From Didymodactylos carnosus (taxonomy: Eukaryota > Rotifera > Eurotatoria > Philodinida > Philodinidae): a DNA stretch of 64,000 bases. The stretch lies in the NCBI GenBank assembly GCA_905250885.1, contig CAJNOQ010000005.1:62001-126000 (forward strand), given 5' to 3'. The position numbers and the translations under genes are program-made. Below the pieces are notes generated by a model. The model did not search any database. It saw nothing but the letters and a program-made list of their open reading frames with translations, and was not told the DNA's origin. Shown in pieces: positions 10,585 to 23,500 of the stretch. Every line of letters starts with the position of its first letter. The stretch's first letter is position 1.

Positions 10585-12702
10585 TCACGATTTTGATATG
10601 GTTGAAGTTTGTGCTTCGAGATTATTAGTCAAACTACTAACCGTATCTGACGACAATAAATTGGACGGTGTCGTTGGTGTTTGTACAATATCAACTGAAT
10701 CAACAGAACAGACAGAAAGTAGTGGTAAAAGTGGTGGAACTGATTGTTGATGATGAGATCCGTCGGACATAGATGATGTATTTGTTGTTGTTAGTGTATC
10801 TGTACTTGTCAAATTTAAAAAACTAAATTGTAATATTGTATCATCATGTGAACTACTAAAAATTTGAAATTCATCAAATTGTAAACGAAATACGCGACCG
10901 GAATGTCCTGTTAATGTTCTAATGCATAAAGAACTTGTTGGTGAACGTGGATCGAGTGCTTGTTGTAAATCCCATATTTTTATTTTACCATCGTATGCAC
11001 CACTCACTATACGTTTTGAATCAAATCGAAGACATCTCACTAATTCATCGTGACCTTCTAATATTCTCAAACACTCGCCACAATCAATATCCCATATACG
11101 ACTAAAAAACAAAAAGAAATTAAATGTAAAATAATTCAGAAATGAAATCGTAAACTACTACTCACATTGTATTGTCTGAACTACCACTTACAACTATTTT
11201 ATCTCGATATTGCAGGCAGGCAATACCGCGTTTATGACCCAGTAGTGTTCGAACAAATTCACACATTGTCGAACACCATACTTTGATTGTGCGATCGCCA
11301 CTTGCACTCACTAATAAAAAATTATAGCATGTATCTTACAATAATAAGAATATCATTACTATCGAAGTAGAAACTTACCTATGTATTTATCGTCAAAATC
11401 GACAACATTAACAGCAGCTCGATCTTAAAGGGATAAAAATAATGTAACTTATTAATAAAGCAAGTGTGATCAGATATTGGACGAAAATCACTGAGATTAG
11501 AAATACATCTATAATTCATTTCAAGAAATAATCGTATAATAGACGAGTAACCTACGTCCAACAAGTACACGACGTATTGTGATATCCGATGGTGAATTCA
11601 TTTTCCAAACAGCTATTGAACGATCTTTCGAACATGTAATCATTGTTCCATCCATAAATCGTAAATGTAATACGGCTTCACAATGATGTAATAATGTATT
11701 TAATAATTCACCAGTTTTAATATCCCATACACGTATGGTTGAATCACTTGAACCGGTAATAATCACTTTTTCATCATATTGTAAACATAGTACACTTCCT
11801 ATAAAAGCAAAAGAGAAGAAAATAATTGTACAATGTTTTGTTCGAAATTTTATGTGGAACAGTCGTTTAACATTTAATATCTATGATATATTGGTAAAAG
11901 ATATCCTTATTTTTCACTTACCATTGTGTCCTGTCAATACTTTTGTACATTCTAATGTTTTTCTATCCCATATTTTAATTGTATTATCTCTTAATCCACT
12001 AACTATTTTATCATCATCATATTGTAAACAATAGACACCTTTACTATTCTGTGAACGACATTGAATTTTTTGTAATACAAAATTTCCCGTTCGCCAATTT
12101 GTTTCAATTTGTTCGATATCTTTACATATTCGTGGATATAACTGACGATAAAATTCATGTGTTTTTTGGAATTCACCATTTTGTAACAATTGACGAAATA
12201 GATAACGTGACCAACCACATCGTTTCGATAAACAATGCCATAATGTATCACTCATTACTTTTCGTTCAACTAATTTTTTCCATATCATACCTATAGAAAA
12301 ACAGAGACATATATTAGAATAAGTTACTATTTTCAGCCATTTTGTACCTTGTGAAACAACGTGAAACCATTCTCGACAAACAAGTTCTGTTGATGTCAAT
12401 GATTTATCATCTAAATAACTGAGAATTTTTTCGGCTATAGCTTCAAGTCCTCTACCAGCTAATTGTCCAATAAAATCACGTTGTAACATAGGAAATAAAA
12501 ATTGATTAATTTTTCCTAATTGATGATGATGCATACGCTTCAATAAATCTTCAACAATATTCAATTGTTCATTATCATTAAATTGTTCAAAATGTTTTAA
12601 AAATTTTGTATAGTCCGGTGGCGATTTTTTACTAGGAGATGGTATCTCATTCGACATACTTTCTGCTAATTGATTACACTTGGTGGCCGGATTGAAATTC
12701 AT
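10585..12702 (-). CDS. BTRC: F-box/WD40 protein beta-TrCP
   Basis: Substrate receptor of the SCF ubiquitin ligase; it binds phosphodegrons in proteins such as beta-catenin and IkappaB (family knowledge). Six exons: 12348-12702, 11922-12290, 11556-11798, 11379-11423 (45 nt), 11166-11310 and 10585-11101. All phases agree, giving 557 aa. Residues about 30-80 are the dimerisation region ([11 protein letters not shown]). The F-box follows ([19 protein letters not shown], then [10 protein letters not shown]). The WD40 repeats start with [20 protein letters not shown] and run through [15 protein letters not shown], nearly identical to human. The closing strand differs: human DDTILIWDFLN reads [11 protein letters not shown] here and is followed by a unique Ser/Thr-rich tail of about 80 residues. 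The ATG lies 33 nt after a 3' splice site. BTRC and FBXW11 cannot be told apart; the gene is probably pre-duplication. Confidence 0.95.
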
Positions 12703-12735
12703 AGTAAGATGCAATTGAAGATATTCGATAGATAT

Positions 12736-15700
12736 CTGGAAATAGACAAACAAAATTTAAAGCTCATTAATAAAAGATATAGCTCAAATTCAACAAAAAA
12801 ATAAAACTATCATTAGAGAAGAATTTATACAAAGAAGATGTTATTGAACACTAGTCAATGTCTTAAATCTAAAATTTGAGCAAATATATCATCGAAAATA
12901 AAAAATTAAGTTTATGCAGAATGTGAGACTTACCGCAATTTTTGAAATTAGTATATTCAATTTTATATAGCCTACTGGTTTGTAGAAGAATATATTGCCG
13001 AAAGTTGTCGAAAATTTTTATCTGAATATTCCGTTTCGAAAGAGTTAAAAAATTTCCCAGACTTTTGACAATATATCAAGCTGCAAAACAATGGAAGGCT
13101 ATTGTTATCGTCTGTGTAGAATCCAAAAAATTCACTTGCCATAACTCTGAAACTCAGTGATATATTTATGGCATGATTTTTTATTTTACTTCAATAACAT
13201 CAAAAGTGAGAGTGTAAACTATCTCATCACATTAATCGGATTTTTTACTTTACTTAATTAAATTCACCACTCAGTTTATATGAAACTGTCCAGCAGAGAA
13301 AACAAAATTTATTTTTGATGACAGCACACAATATATATATATATACTAGCATGCTTAATGTACAAGAGAATAATAATAAGAGCAGCATACGTATTTGATC
13401 GATGTTTATAAGAGTATATGTGGTTATGTACAAACACGTTTGATCGCTTCATCTTTCTTTCTTTCCTTCTTTTTTTTCTTCCTTTCAAATTCAAATTTTT
13501 AGTTATACGGAGTGTAGATCTGTACTTCAAACATATGGGATGATCAAATGAATATAGATATTTTATTTCAATAAAAAGCTACTATATTCTATCAAAATCA
13601 GTTATCACCATTTCAAATAAGAAAACAAAAGACATCAATATACATACAATTTTATAAATAAGATGGTGAATGACAATAATACCACTGAAGAGTCATTTTG
13701 AACTGTTAAAACTGATTGTGTTTGCATAAGAATATTCAAACAAACGCAATCTAAATCTTACATTGTCTCTTTCAAAACTAAAATGACTTGACACTTGCTT
13801 AGAAAAAAGACTTCATTCATTTCTTTGTGTTTTGATGAGAAAAGACATGCGAGATTAATTATAAAGAGGACTTAAAAGTGTAATTCATCTATACAAGCTT
13901 CTAGTATGCTATTAAATACGTCATAGTTTTAAAGAAAGAACAAAAAGAGCTACTTTTTTTTCTGAAAGTATATAGTAAGCTTCGTTTAATGTTTCATTTT
14001 ACTCCTGTGATAGAAAACAAAGAAAAAACTTGTAGTATCGGATCTTTTCTTTTGATGTCTATACATAATCATAAATATCATACGTCTAAAATTATCCGAT
14101 TCCGTTTCATATAACTCATATAATAACATGCCTTATTAAATATTGTTGCACTGATATACTATGACCAATTTGATGCATACATTTGTTTCGTTTTCTACTG
14201 CTATTTTATAATCAGAAGAAGACACTATTTCAGACAGTATTTTTACAAAAAGCAGACTGTTTGATCTAGAACTGTAAGTTTCAGACACTGACTATTGACG
14301 TTATTTACATATTCAAGACTCATCAAATGAGTTTATTTTCATTCTGTGGAATCTGTGGAATTCTTGCTCTGATTAGGTGGCATTATAAATGCTTTGTTTT
14401 CACCAGCTGATCCTTATTTTTTACGATTTAGCCTTTTATCTTTTAATATTAACGCAAATAAAAATCAGAGCGAAAATAATGTGTTCAAGAAGATTAAATT
14501 CACAAGTGCGACTTTATTTGACTACGACGCTTTTGAATTTACTCATATCTTAAACGTTTCCATTCAATACTTCCTTTTTTAGATTTCTATTTATGTTGCT
14601 ATTTTCTTTTTCTGTCCTCATTAAGAATACTAGTATTGAAGGGCAACTGAAATAATGTTACGCCGATATTTATCTGGTACCCAAAGAATAAGTGTCAAGT
14701 AGAAAATATAAATTGAAGAATCTTTAGAATCAACAGAATCACCGATGATTTTACATAACCGCGAAAAAATGGGAGATTCATTTGAAAGTATCAGAAAGTA
14801 CGATTTTTGAAAAGTGCAGTTATGGTTGTGACAGTTTGGAAGATACATGCGCAGGTGAGACTGAAAGAAAATGTGACATCGAATCCGGATGCGTTTCAAG
14901 TGAGCCGATTGAACCTAATCAAATAATTGCTAAAAAGTTACATGTTTTCTCATTCTTTTCTGCTCATGTCCATTTCAAACCTTCACAACCATAATTCCAC
15001 TTAGAAGATTCAAAAAAATTCGTGTTTTACTCGAACGTTTATTTGTTCTTATATATTCTTTCCAAATTTGCTGGAGAGTCCCCAAATTTTCCGCGGTTCT
15101 GTAGAATCGTTGATAATTCGGATTCTCTGAGTGTATACTTTCTGCATAACATATCCAATAGTATTGGCTGTTAAAGATCAGAAATAGTTCTCATCAGATA
15201 ATCACGAACAATATATGAAATGTGCAAAGCTTTTCAATTTAATAAATATGTTGTTCTCGAGATTAGCACAAAATAGAGGAAATACGAGTTATCATATTTA
15301 CAGGACAAGTAATCAAACTATCATTATCTTATAGAATCACGTGAACATGATATATAAATTGAAAATCAATGGATTATTACACAAATAGTTGTTTTTCATC
15401 GATATTTATGAGTATAAGTAGCTGATTGATTTAAATTCATTTGTTGAAAGTTTTTTGGGCTAGTCCGTTGAAAGTTATTAGAATAAATAATGATACCATA
15501 AACATGAGCAAAAATAATCTGATGATTTATTATTCTCACATATCTTGGATTTTTGTACTCAGACTACAGGGACGAAGTTCGTCTATAGTCAATGTAAAAG
15601 TGTCGTTTTTATTTTACTTTTCTCTTGTACCACTACAAATAAAGTAATATACTACTACTATATCTTGCATTTTCGGAATCATGTGATTTATTTTCGATTA

Positions 15701-18141
15701 AATTCCATGTAACAATTTTAATATGGATTTATAAATGCTTTATAAACGTTATGTGCTCTTGACCATTGAAAATGACGTCAAAAATTTGAGAAGTCATTAT
15801 TAATGGTATCTAATAGTCTATAAATTTTAGCTGCATTAGTTTTACCAGTGTCATCTACATGGAACTTGTATCACATAACATGTCATTGTGTGTAACTCGC
15901 ACATACGTACACATTGTTGATAATATGCCTCGTGGAATGTCTAGCTATTTTATCACTCAAGCATCAGTTGCTTAATATTATCTCCTGTGTATAATATTGT
16001 GTTTGATTTGTATTGACCGAATGATAATAATGCATTCAAAATTGTCATATTCATGTGTTTATATACATCGTTCACAATTTTTGCATTCAAATTACTGAAC
16101 AAGTATAATTAAAGAAACATCCAAATATTGCTCGAAATAATGTATTAACAAAACAAAAAAAACGTAAAAATAGTTTTTAACAGCATCTAGAAGATATTGT
16201 TCTTTTCTCCACAAGATCGGATTTCTTTTAAGACAAGTAAATACTTCAGCACAATTACAATCATGACAATTTATGTTATATTGACCTTGACCAATGTCAT
16301 TCAGTACAATGCTAAAGGTTATTAAATAAACCAGTATCAGTTGATTGCCATGTGCTCTAAATGTTATCAGTTTCAATATTCTTATAGATGCGTTTAAAAC
16401 GTTTGATATACCGAATATCTTGATGAATGACGAAGAAATTTTAAATAGTTCGACTTTCGAAGTTATTTAATCTGTGATATTAAATTGAGGACAAGAATTA
16501 TTAACCGTTTAGTTGATGAAGAGACGAGAGCGTTGAAAATTAAAATGATCTGAAAAATCGAGCATTGAAGTGACAAACTTATTCGATCATCGGATTGATC
16601 AACATTGTGAGATCAATATGATGCTCTACAGTCACTAAAGCGCACTTGAAGAGATTAGTATGATAGAACTGAGTTTTCTACATTTAATCGATATTTGCGT
16701 GAACAATTGAGATTACTGTGATATTTTTCGTATATTTTTATTCATACGTTGATCGATTTGGCAATTGACTTTAAATTATTTTCAAACCATTTCTATTGTT
16801 ACGCCTACCAAAGTACATGACTGTTAGTAGTATACGAAAGTATACTCTTATCTGATTAATGTAATGGCAATTAATACACTTAAGAGCCGTCCAATATCAA
16901 GGATCTTCGTTATTATTATACCTAAAAAATGATGTCTATCATTAACGGTAATCACTGATTCATAAAGTAATTAAACTTGTTTTAAATTATAGTTATTTTA
17001 ATCACTATCAACTGCAGCTCGCTACTCGGTCACATTACTAAATGCTTAAAATAGGCTTCAGTCACATGTGAAGCAGACTGGTCATTCTGGTCATGAAAAT
17101 GGAATTTGTTTATATTGTCTAGAAGATAAATTAAAGATATGATAGATTAAAATATAAATTTTATCCTAATTTATCTTCAACAACCGAGTTACAGGACTAA
17201 TTCTGTGAAAATATACTCCTATCTGGAATAACACCTCGTTGTAATTCAATACTTTTCATAGAATCGATTGATGATAATTCAGGTCCAAGATTTTTTCGAT
17301 TTTTCAGTTGGGCACTACTGAATTTTTCGTGTGTTTATAAAATAAATAAAAAAATCAATAATTCCAAATAGAGTAGGGGCACATACTCACAGTAATTATA
17401 ATAACTAATTGATTTTTTTATCGAACACTTCAGCATTCACTCCATCAGTCTCGTTGGATTCTTTATCATCGGATATAAGCACTTGTTTACCTTGTGTTCA
17501 TTTTGATTTATAATCATAGAATTCGTTGAAACAACGAAGAGCAAATCGACAAAAACTGTTTCATTCCTATCATTGAGCAAAATAGTGTTTGTCACAATGG
17601 AAAACTGAAAAGAATGACGAGAAAAATAAACAGAAAATATCTAAAAATTGAAAAATAATGTTAATAATGGAGACAAAACATTATCTTAGTGTTGATAGAA
17701 AAATCAAAGGTACACCTACTTTATTTTTTTCACTTTGACAAGGCGCTAACTCGTACAAAAAATTCCATATTCGAATAATAAGTTACGTTTGTTACGCAGC
17801 TCATCAGCTAAATGCCAGAGCGATCATTTCGGAGCTTTAAATTTAGTACGATCTTATTTGTTCAGGCGCTCCTGCAGCAAGTGGAAATACACTGCCGCTG
17901 CCTGATATTAGATATTCGTTATCGATAAACAATTCTCAAAGTAAAAGTTTTGTCATTGAAATACTTGTTTTCAAAAGATTATCGTATTTAGAATGATAAG
18001 ATTGGTATAATTTCTTGCTCTCTAATACTCTGGAACCATCACAAGCTGCTTTAATGTATCTTCTGCAATTTTTAAATAAAGTATATGAAATTCTTCTTTT
18101 CTTGTCGATAATTCAATCGCTTTTATTCACTCTAACATTCA
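12736..18141. other. Gene-poor stretch upstream of BTRC, 5.4 kb
   Basis: AT-rich, with a short AT run at about 13331-13344. The BTRC promoter should lie near its right boundary at 12.75-13.3 kb. Open frames of 60-95 codons are present (for example minus-strand 16092-16376 and plus-strand 14782-14994), but none has splice context or a recognisable domain. I see no supported gene. Confidence 0.45.
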
Positions 18142-19207
18142 TAACGGGTTGGGCAGAGGAAATGGCGCTACTTTTGAGAGGCTGTTTCTCAAGTTAGATT
18201 GAATCAGAAAGTTTCGTTCTGATGCTAAAAGATAGAGAATTTTGTGTAGATTTTATTAATATGTTCTTTGTAAAATAAGCATTTGCCGTTTTTTTTGTAG
18301 CAGTAAAAGTACTGGATGCCACAAAAACACCACTTGCTCAACTAGAAAATCAGAAAGTTTTGAAAATCAATTTTTGTCGAGTAAGATTCAGTTCAAAAAT
18401 TTTTCCTTGTAGTAAGAGATGTAGAATTTTTCGGTGCATCTAGTGGTATGTTTGCTTTTAAATGCTTACTTGTTTATCCTTCAAAAAATACAAAACATCA
18501 AGAAGACAACCTCGGCCAACGGAATCGTACTTGTCTTTAGCAATTTTTCTCAAAATTCGGACTTACAATAATTATGTTTTTATACTAACAGACGCAGAAT
18601 TTCATCTCTACAAAATGCTCTTCTTTATAATGGATGAGTTGTTTTTCTAATCGAATAAATAAGTTGAGATATTTTCCTTGACATGAAAGGCGCCAAAAAT
18701 CGATAATTGGCCATCTTTTGTAGACAGTTTTTAAAATAGTAAAACTTTGTCCAAAAATTTGGTTTTGTGTCTCAAAAACAAATACGTTTCTCTTCTTTTT
18801 CATACTGTGTTTGAATAGCGTATACAAAATTATTTGGCAAATAAAACGGACATTTTATTCCAATAAAGTGCTGAGCAAGTGATGTTTTTGTGGCATCCGG
18901 TACTTTTACTGCTAAAAAAGAACAGCAAATGCTTATTTTACAAAGAACATATCAATAAAATCTACACAAAATTCTCTATCTTTCAGCATCAGGGGCCTGT
19001 TTCTCAAAAACACTTAAGTATAATTTCCTGTTTACTTAAGTGAAATTATTCACTTGAGTAAAACTTTTTTTTTTAAAAGTTTTTTCGAGAAACAGGCCGC
19101 ACTTAAGTTGTTTTGAGAAACAGGCCCCAGAATGAAACTTTCTGATCTACTCTAACTTGAGAAACAGCCTATCAAAAATCGCGCCATTTCCTCTGCCCAA
19201 CCCGTTA
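18142..19207. mobile_element. Non-autonomous TIR element, 1.07 kb, TA-flanked
   Basis: The ends are taacgggttgggcagagg (from 18142) and its inverted copy ending at 19207. The arms are about 200 bp each: 18142-18342 and 18869-19207, the right one lengthened by a 137-bp insertion. Both ends begin with TA, so a TA target duplication is likely, as in Tc1/mariner-type elements. The 520-bp centre has no transposase and no long open frame. It is a deletion derivative or a MITE-like element. Confidence 0.75.
18992..19128. mobile_element. 137-bp inverted-repeat element nested in the right arm
   Basis: It begins ggggcctgtttctcaaaa and ends with the inverted copy (ttttgagaaacaggcccc). Inside are further copies of cttaagt and of gagaaacaggcc. 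The opposite arm of the host element (about 18209-18224) keeps the uninterrupted sequence, so the insertion point is known exactly: between gcatca and gaatgaa. The target duplication is at most 1-2 bp by this comparison. Confidence 0.8.
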
Positions 19208-20560
19208 TTACTAGCAATAATTCTTAGTACTATAAATTTGACGTTATTATATTTCTTCAGCATTTTATTTTTTTATATCTGAATTTTTTTTGTCCGTTTT
19301 ATTTATGAATAATTTTGATTTTTCACAGACTATTTTTTCTAGCCTCTCTTCGACATGATGTCCGATTTCATTCTGAAAGTAGACATTAATCGGATAAAAT
19401 GTAAACACGAAACGGTTTTCCTTTGCAAAAAGCGAGTCTCATACAACAAAACTTGCTGAATAAGTCGGGCAATTGTATCCCGCTAAATAATAAATTATTG
19501 GCATTACATTTGAATTAATGACAGAACGTGACCTCTTCATATAAACTAGTTCGTTAGACTTTAAAGACTCTCTGTTCAACGACGAATTCCAACAAACATC
19601 AATTTCATTTATGGAAATATAAAATATCTTTCAGCAGCAAAAGACAGAACACGATCCTATTGTCGTAGCGAAGAGTGATCACACTGACTGAGTAATACAA
19701 TGAACAGAACTAACAAACTCTCAATGTACAAATCTTAAAAATGAGAAGCCATTTTTGACGATCTTAATCTTAATGAAGATGCATAAATGAAATAACAAAA
19801 CAATGAATAATAAAACTAGCAAAAACATCACAATTCTTTTTCTGATCGATTTTGGTTATAAAAAAACGAGTACTGCGTTATCAAAAATATAGTACAAAAA
19901 CAAACAAAAAAAAAAAGTATATAGTAGGTTATTTTATCTGAAGATAGAAGTTACTTTTTGCCCTGATTTCTGTGAACATCTGACTAATAGAAAAATGAAT
20001 ATAACTACAAAATGTTTTCATTTCTTTTTGAATAAAAACTACTATCAAAGAAAGTAAAAGAAAAAATTGATGTAACAACAAACAATACCGTAAGAAAAAC
20101 ACCAGCGGATACGTTCACGGGAATAATATATCGAAAATAACAATACTTGTTATTTCAAAGAAAAAAAAAGCACACAGGAAAATGAGAAAAAAATACACTT
20201 GTAACACGACATACAGTTCAATCTATTTTTTGGATAATAGTAGTATCCATTATCAGATTTATCAAATTTTTCGTTTACCATTGAGGCGTTGTGTTTTCTA
20301 AACAAAAAAAAAAGAGGCATCATTTTCTTTACATGAAACTCAAATGTGGTGCGAGTTTTTAGCTAATGTTTTTAAATTGTTGAAAGATTACTTTTAGTCG
20401 CTTTTTCATTATTCTAAATAGTCTTATAAACTAAATGCAATATTTAAACCAAATTTATGTCTTTCTCTCTCTCTATCATAGCGATGGAGAAAAGAAATTC
20501 AGAAAACTTGTAAGAAGAAAAAAAAAGAGTGACACATTTAAGCCTCACTGTTCTTATTCA
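19208..20560. other. Gene-free stretch
   Basis: AT-rich with several A-runs (for example near 19900 and 20165). It should hold the 3' end of the zinc-finger-like gene to its right. No ORF of interest seen. Confidence 0.45.
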
Positions 20561-23500
20561 TTATTGAACAAACAAATAGTTTTTACATACTGTTAATGTT
20601 TTTGATTTCTCCACAATGTGTTCATTATGTCTAAATAATTTTTCTGTTAGATTTTCTTCATAAGCATTCATTATTTTTCTTGTTGCTTTTAATGTTAATT
20701 GATGACCAACTCTCAAATGTTTTTGTAAATAAAATTTTTTTAATATTGTTGAACATGGTGCATTTGGAATAGATTTTTTATTAATACCATATAATTCCAA
20801 ATTATTCATATGTAATGGACATTGTATTTTTTCTTGAATAATTATTTCATCAGGTTTAATTATTTGTTCAGTTTTATTTATTTTATTCATCACTGCTTCA
20901 ACTAGTTTTGTTGCACATGAAGCTCTTATATTATGATAAAGTATTAAATGATCTTTTAAATGAAAATATTCTCCTTGACATAATTGAATTTTATGTTTTT
21001 GTGTAATACCATAAACATTGTATCGATTTAACATACAATTTGCTTTGAATTTCGATACATTTTGATTACTTATATCATTTTCATTAGAAAATAAATCAAT
21101 TGTTGTATCAACAGCTGAATCATTAGCAGCCATTACTAACTTAACAATTTTTTTTGATGAATTATAATTGAAATCATGATAATTTTGTAAATGATTAATT
21201 AATCCAAATTTCTCAGATAAATGTCGTCCATTACATGGTATATTATTAATGTTATGTGTTTTACAAATTCCAAACACTGTTTTTGATACAAGAGGACACT
21301 TATTCGTTTTAAACGATCGAATCAACTGTGCCTGAAATACAAAATAAACATGAATTGTAAAAATCGACTAGTCATAAATTCACTCTTTAGGCGGCTAACT
21401 CTTTCATAATGCGAAAAATACATATCTTCTAAATAAAAATAAGCAGATTTTTCGTACGATCGCATCCATATGAATTTATAATTGAATATTAAACAAAAGT
21501 AGAAGATATTCTCTTTTAAAGTGCTACTATATGTTTAAAATCTTACTGACAAAAAAATTTGTTCGATAATAAAGATTTCAGCACATGTACAGCGTGACTG
21601 AAATATCTACTCAAGCTGCGCAGCATCTAGGCGAAGAAAATCTTGTTAACTACCTTTAGTTTGACGTCTAGCTTCTCATGTGTATCTTCATCATCACTTT
21701 GTGTTGCATCTGAAAAGATCTCTAAAAAAAAGATACTGTTATATCTACGTGAAAAACTTATCACTGCAGGTCACAACTAACTATATTAATGTTTCTTAAT
21801 GTTCTACCTATGTTTCTTGAATAACTTGAGAAGCAAACGAAAGAAAATCTCAAGTTCTTCTAATATATAACTAAGAGTTGAAGTCACTAGATGATGATAT
21901 GTTTCTTTCTCGGGTCTCAGCATGACATTTGCATAACTTCGAACATGAATGCAAGTATGCGTTACTGATCATTTTGAATCTCATAAAAATGAAAAAAGTG
22001 GTGAAAATCTGTTTTGTATGTCATTTATATTTAATATTGTATTTCCTTTCAAAATCAAGTCCAAACACTGGAAACTCAAAAGTGGTCGATATGTATATTA
22101 TATACACGCATATAATCAAAAAAATTTCTTATTAATCGAAAACCATTTCTCTCCTTCAAAAAAAACCTATCATTCTCCAAACTCTAACAGTTCTATCATG
22201 TGAATTAAGGATAATCAAATGTTTTCTATAGGCGTCACGTGTTTTGATTTGATTTTGAGAGAAAATACAAATGTTAAATATTCGATATAAATGACATAAC
22301 ATATGATATTTCATACAAAACAAATTTTCACTACTTTTCTCCATTTATCGTGAAACAAACCTTCTCATGAGATTCGAAATGATCAATATTTTCATACATT
22401 TTTGAAGTTATGCAAATGTTCTGAGATCCGATATCACCGAAAGATGAAGATCTCTAGTTTGTTTAAACTATCTATTATGATGTCGTGATTTTTCAACAAC
22501 GGATCAACTTAGGCCTTGATTAGGAAAATGTTGAAAGTTGCAGATCGTTAACTCTCCCACGTTCAGCATTATTCAAAAACTAACTCTCTTGTTTAGAAAT
22601 GAACAGTAATAAAACTCTAATGCATTGTTTTACCTTCTTGTTGTTCTTGATTCGGATCTGAAAAGTCAAAAAAAGAGAATAACTATCTTGTGATGACTTT
22701 TTTTTAAACAACAACAGGCTTACCATCAAGTGGTTCATCGTTAATATCAATTGCGGTATCTATCTGACATCTACATAAAAAAACTGCTGTTAAATAAACA
22801 TCTTTTTGATAATTTTTTCTTTAGAGACTTACTGCTGTTCATGATCCATATTAGTAACGAAACTATCTAAATAAAAAATAAGGATTAATCCTTCTTCAGT
22901 GAAATTACATCCACAGTGTATAAGAAAATTGTTCATGCAACACCCCTTACATAAACTTGCGATTAATGTATCTCGAAAATGAAACAACCTGCAAAGTTCG
23001 GAATTTCACTAAAATGTTGCAGATTTGTTGCAGGTTATCAAGCTCAGCTTTCAGACTACATTAGTTTTATGTTTATATCTCAGAAGATCAGATGAAAATT
23101 CGTTAATTTTTAAGCAGATGGTGAACTGTAGGATCAATTTCGATAGAGAAAGAAAGTTTCCTCTCCCACTCTTTCTGGCATAAAACAATGACTATAAGTG
23201 CTTGGTATTGTCAATAAATAACCTACAACAAATCTGCAACATTTTAGTGAAATTCCGAACTTTGTTGTTTCATTTTGGAGATACATTGACCGCAAGTTTA
23301 TGTAAGGGGCGCATGAACAATTTTCTTATACACCGTATATTCAATACCTTGCTTTGTATAGTCACTTTCAATATTAGATAATGTCAAGTCAACACTGCTG
23401 TTTTCTCCAAACGACGGTTCAACTTTGATGGTAAAATCAACGGGATTATCTAAAATAAGATGAATAACAAAATAATGAGAGTAAGCCGATGTTGTAACAT

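Noticed and set aside
14782-14994. Cysteine-containing plus-strand ORF of 70 codons
   Set aside because: Cys spacing fits no EGF or similar module I know and there is no splice context.
16092-16376. 94-codon minus-strand ORF with a hydrophobic start and CHDCNC cluster, like a small secreted protein
   Set aside because: No acceptor near the ATG, no good donor, and a second hydrophobic run with an A/T-rich end. Likely chance in AT-rich DNA.
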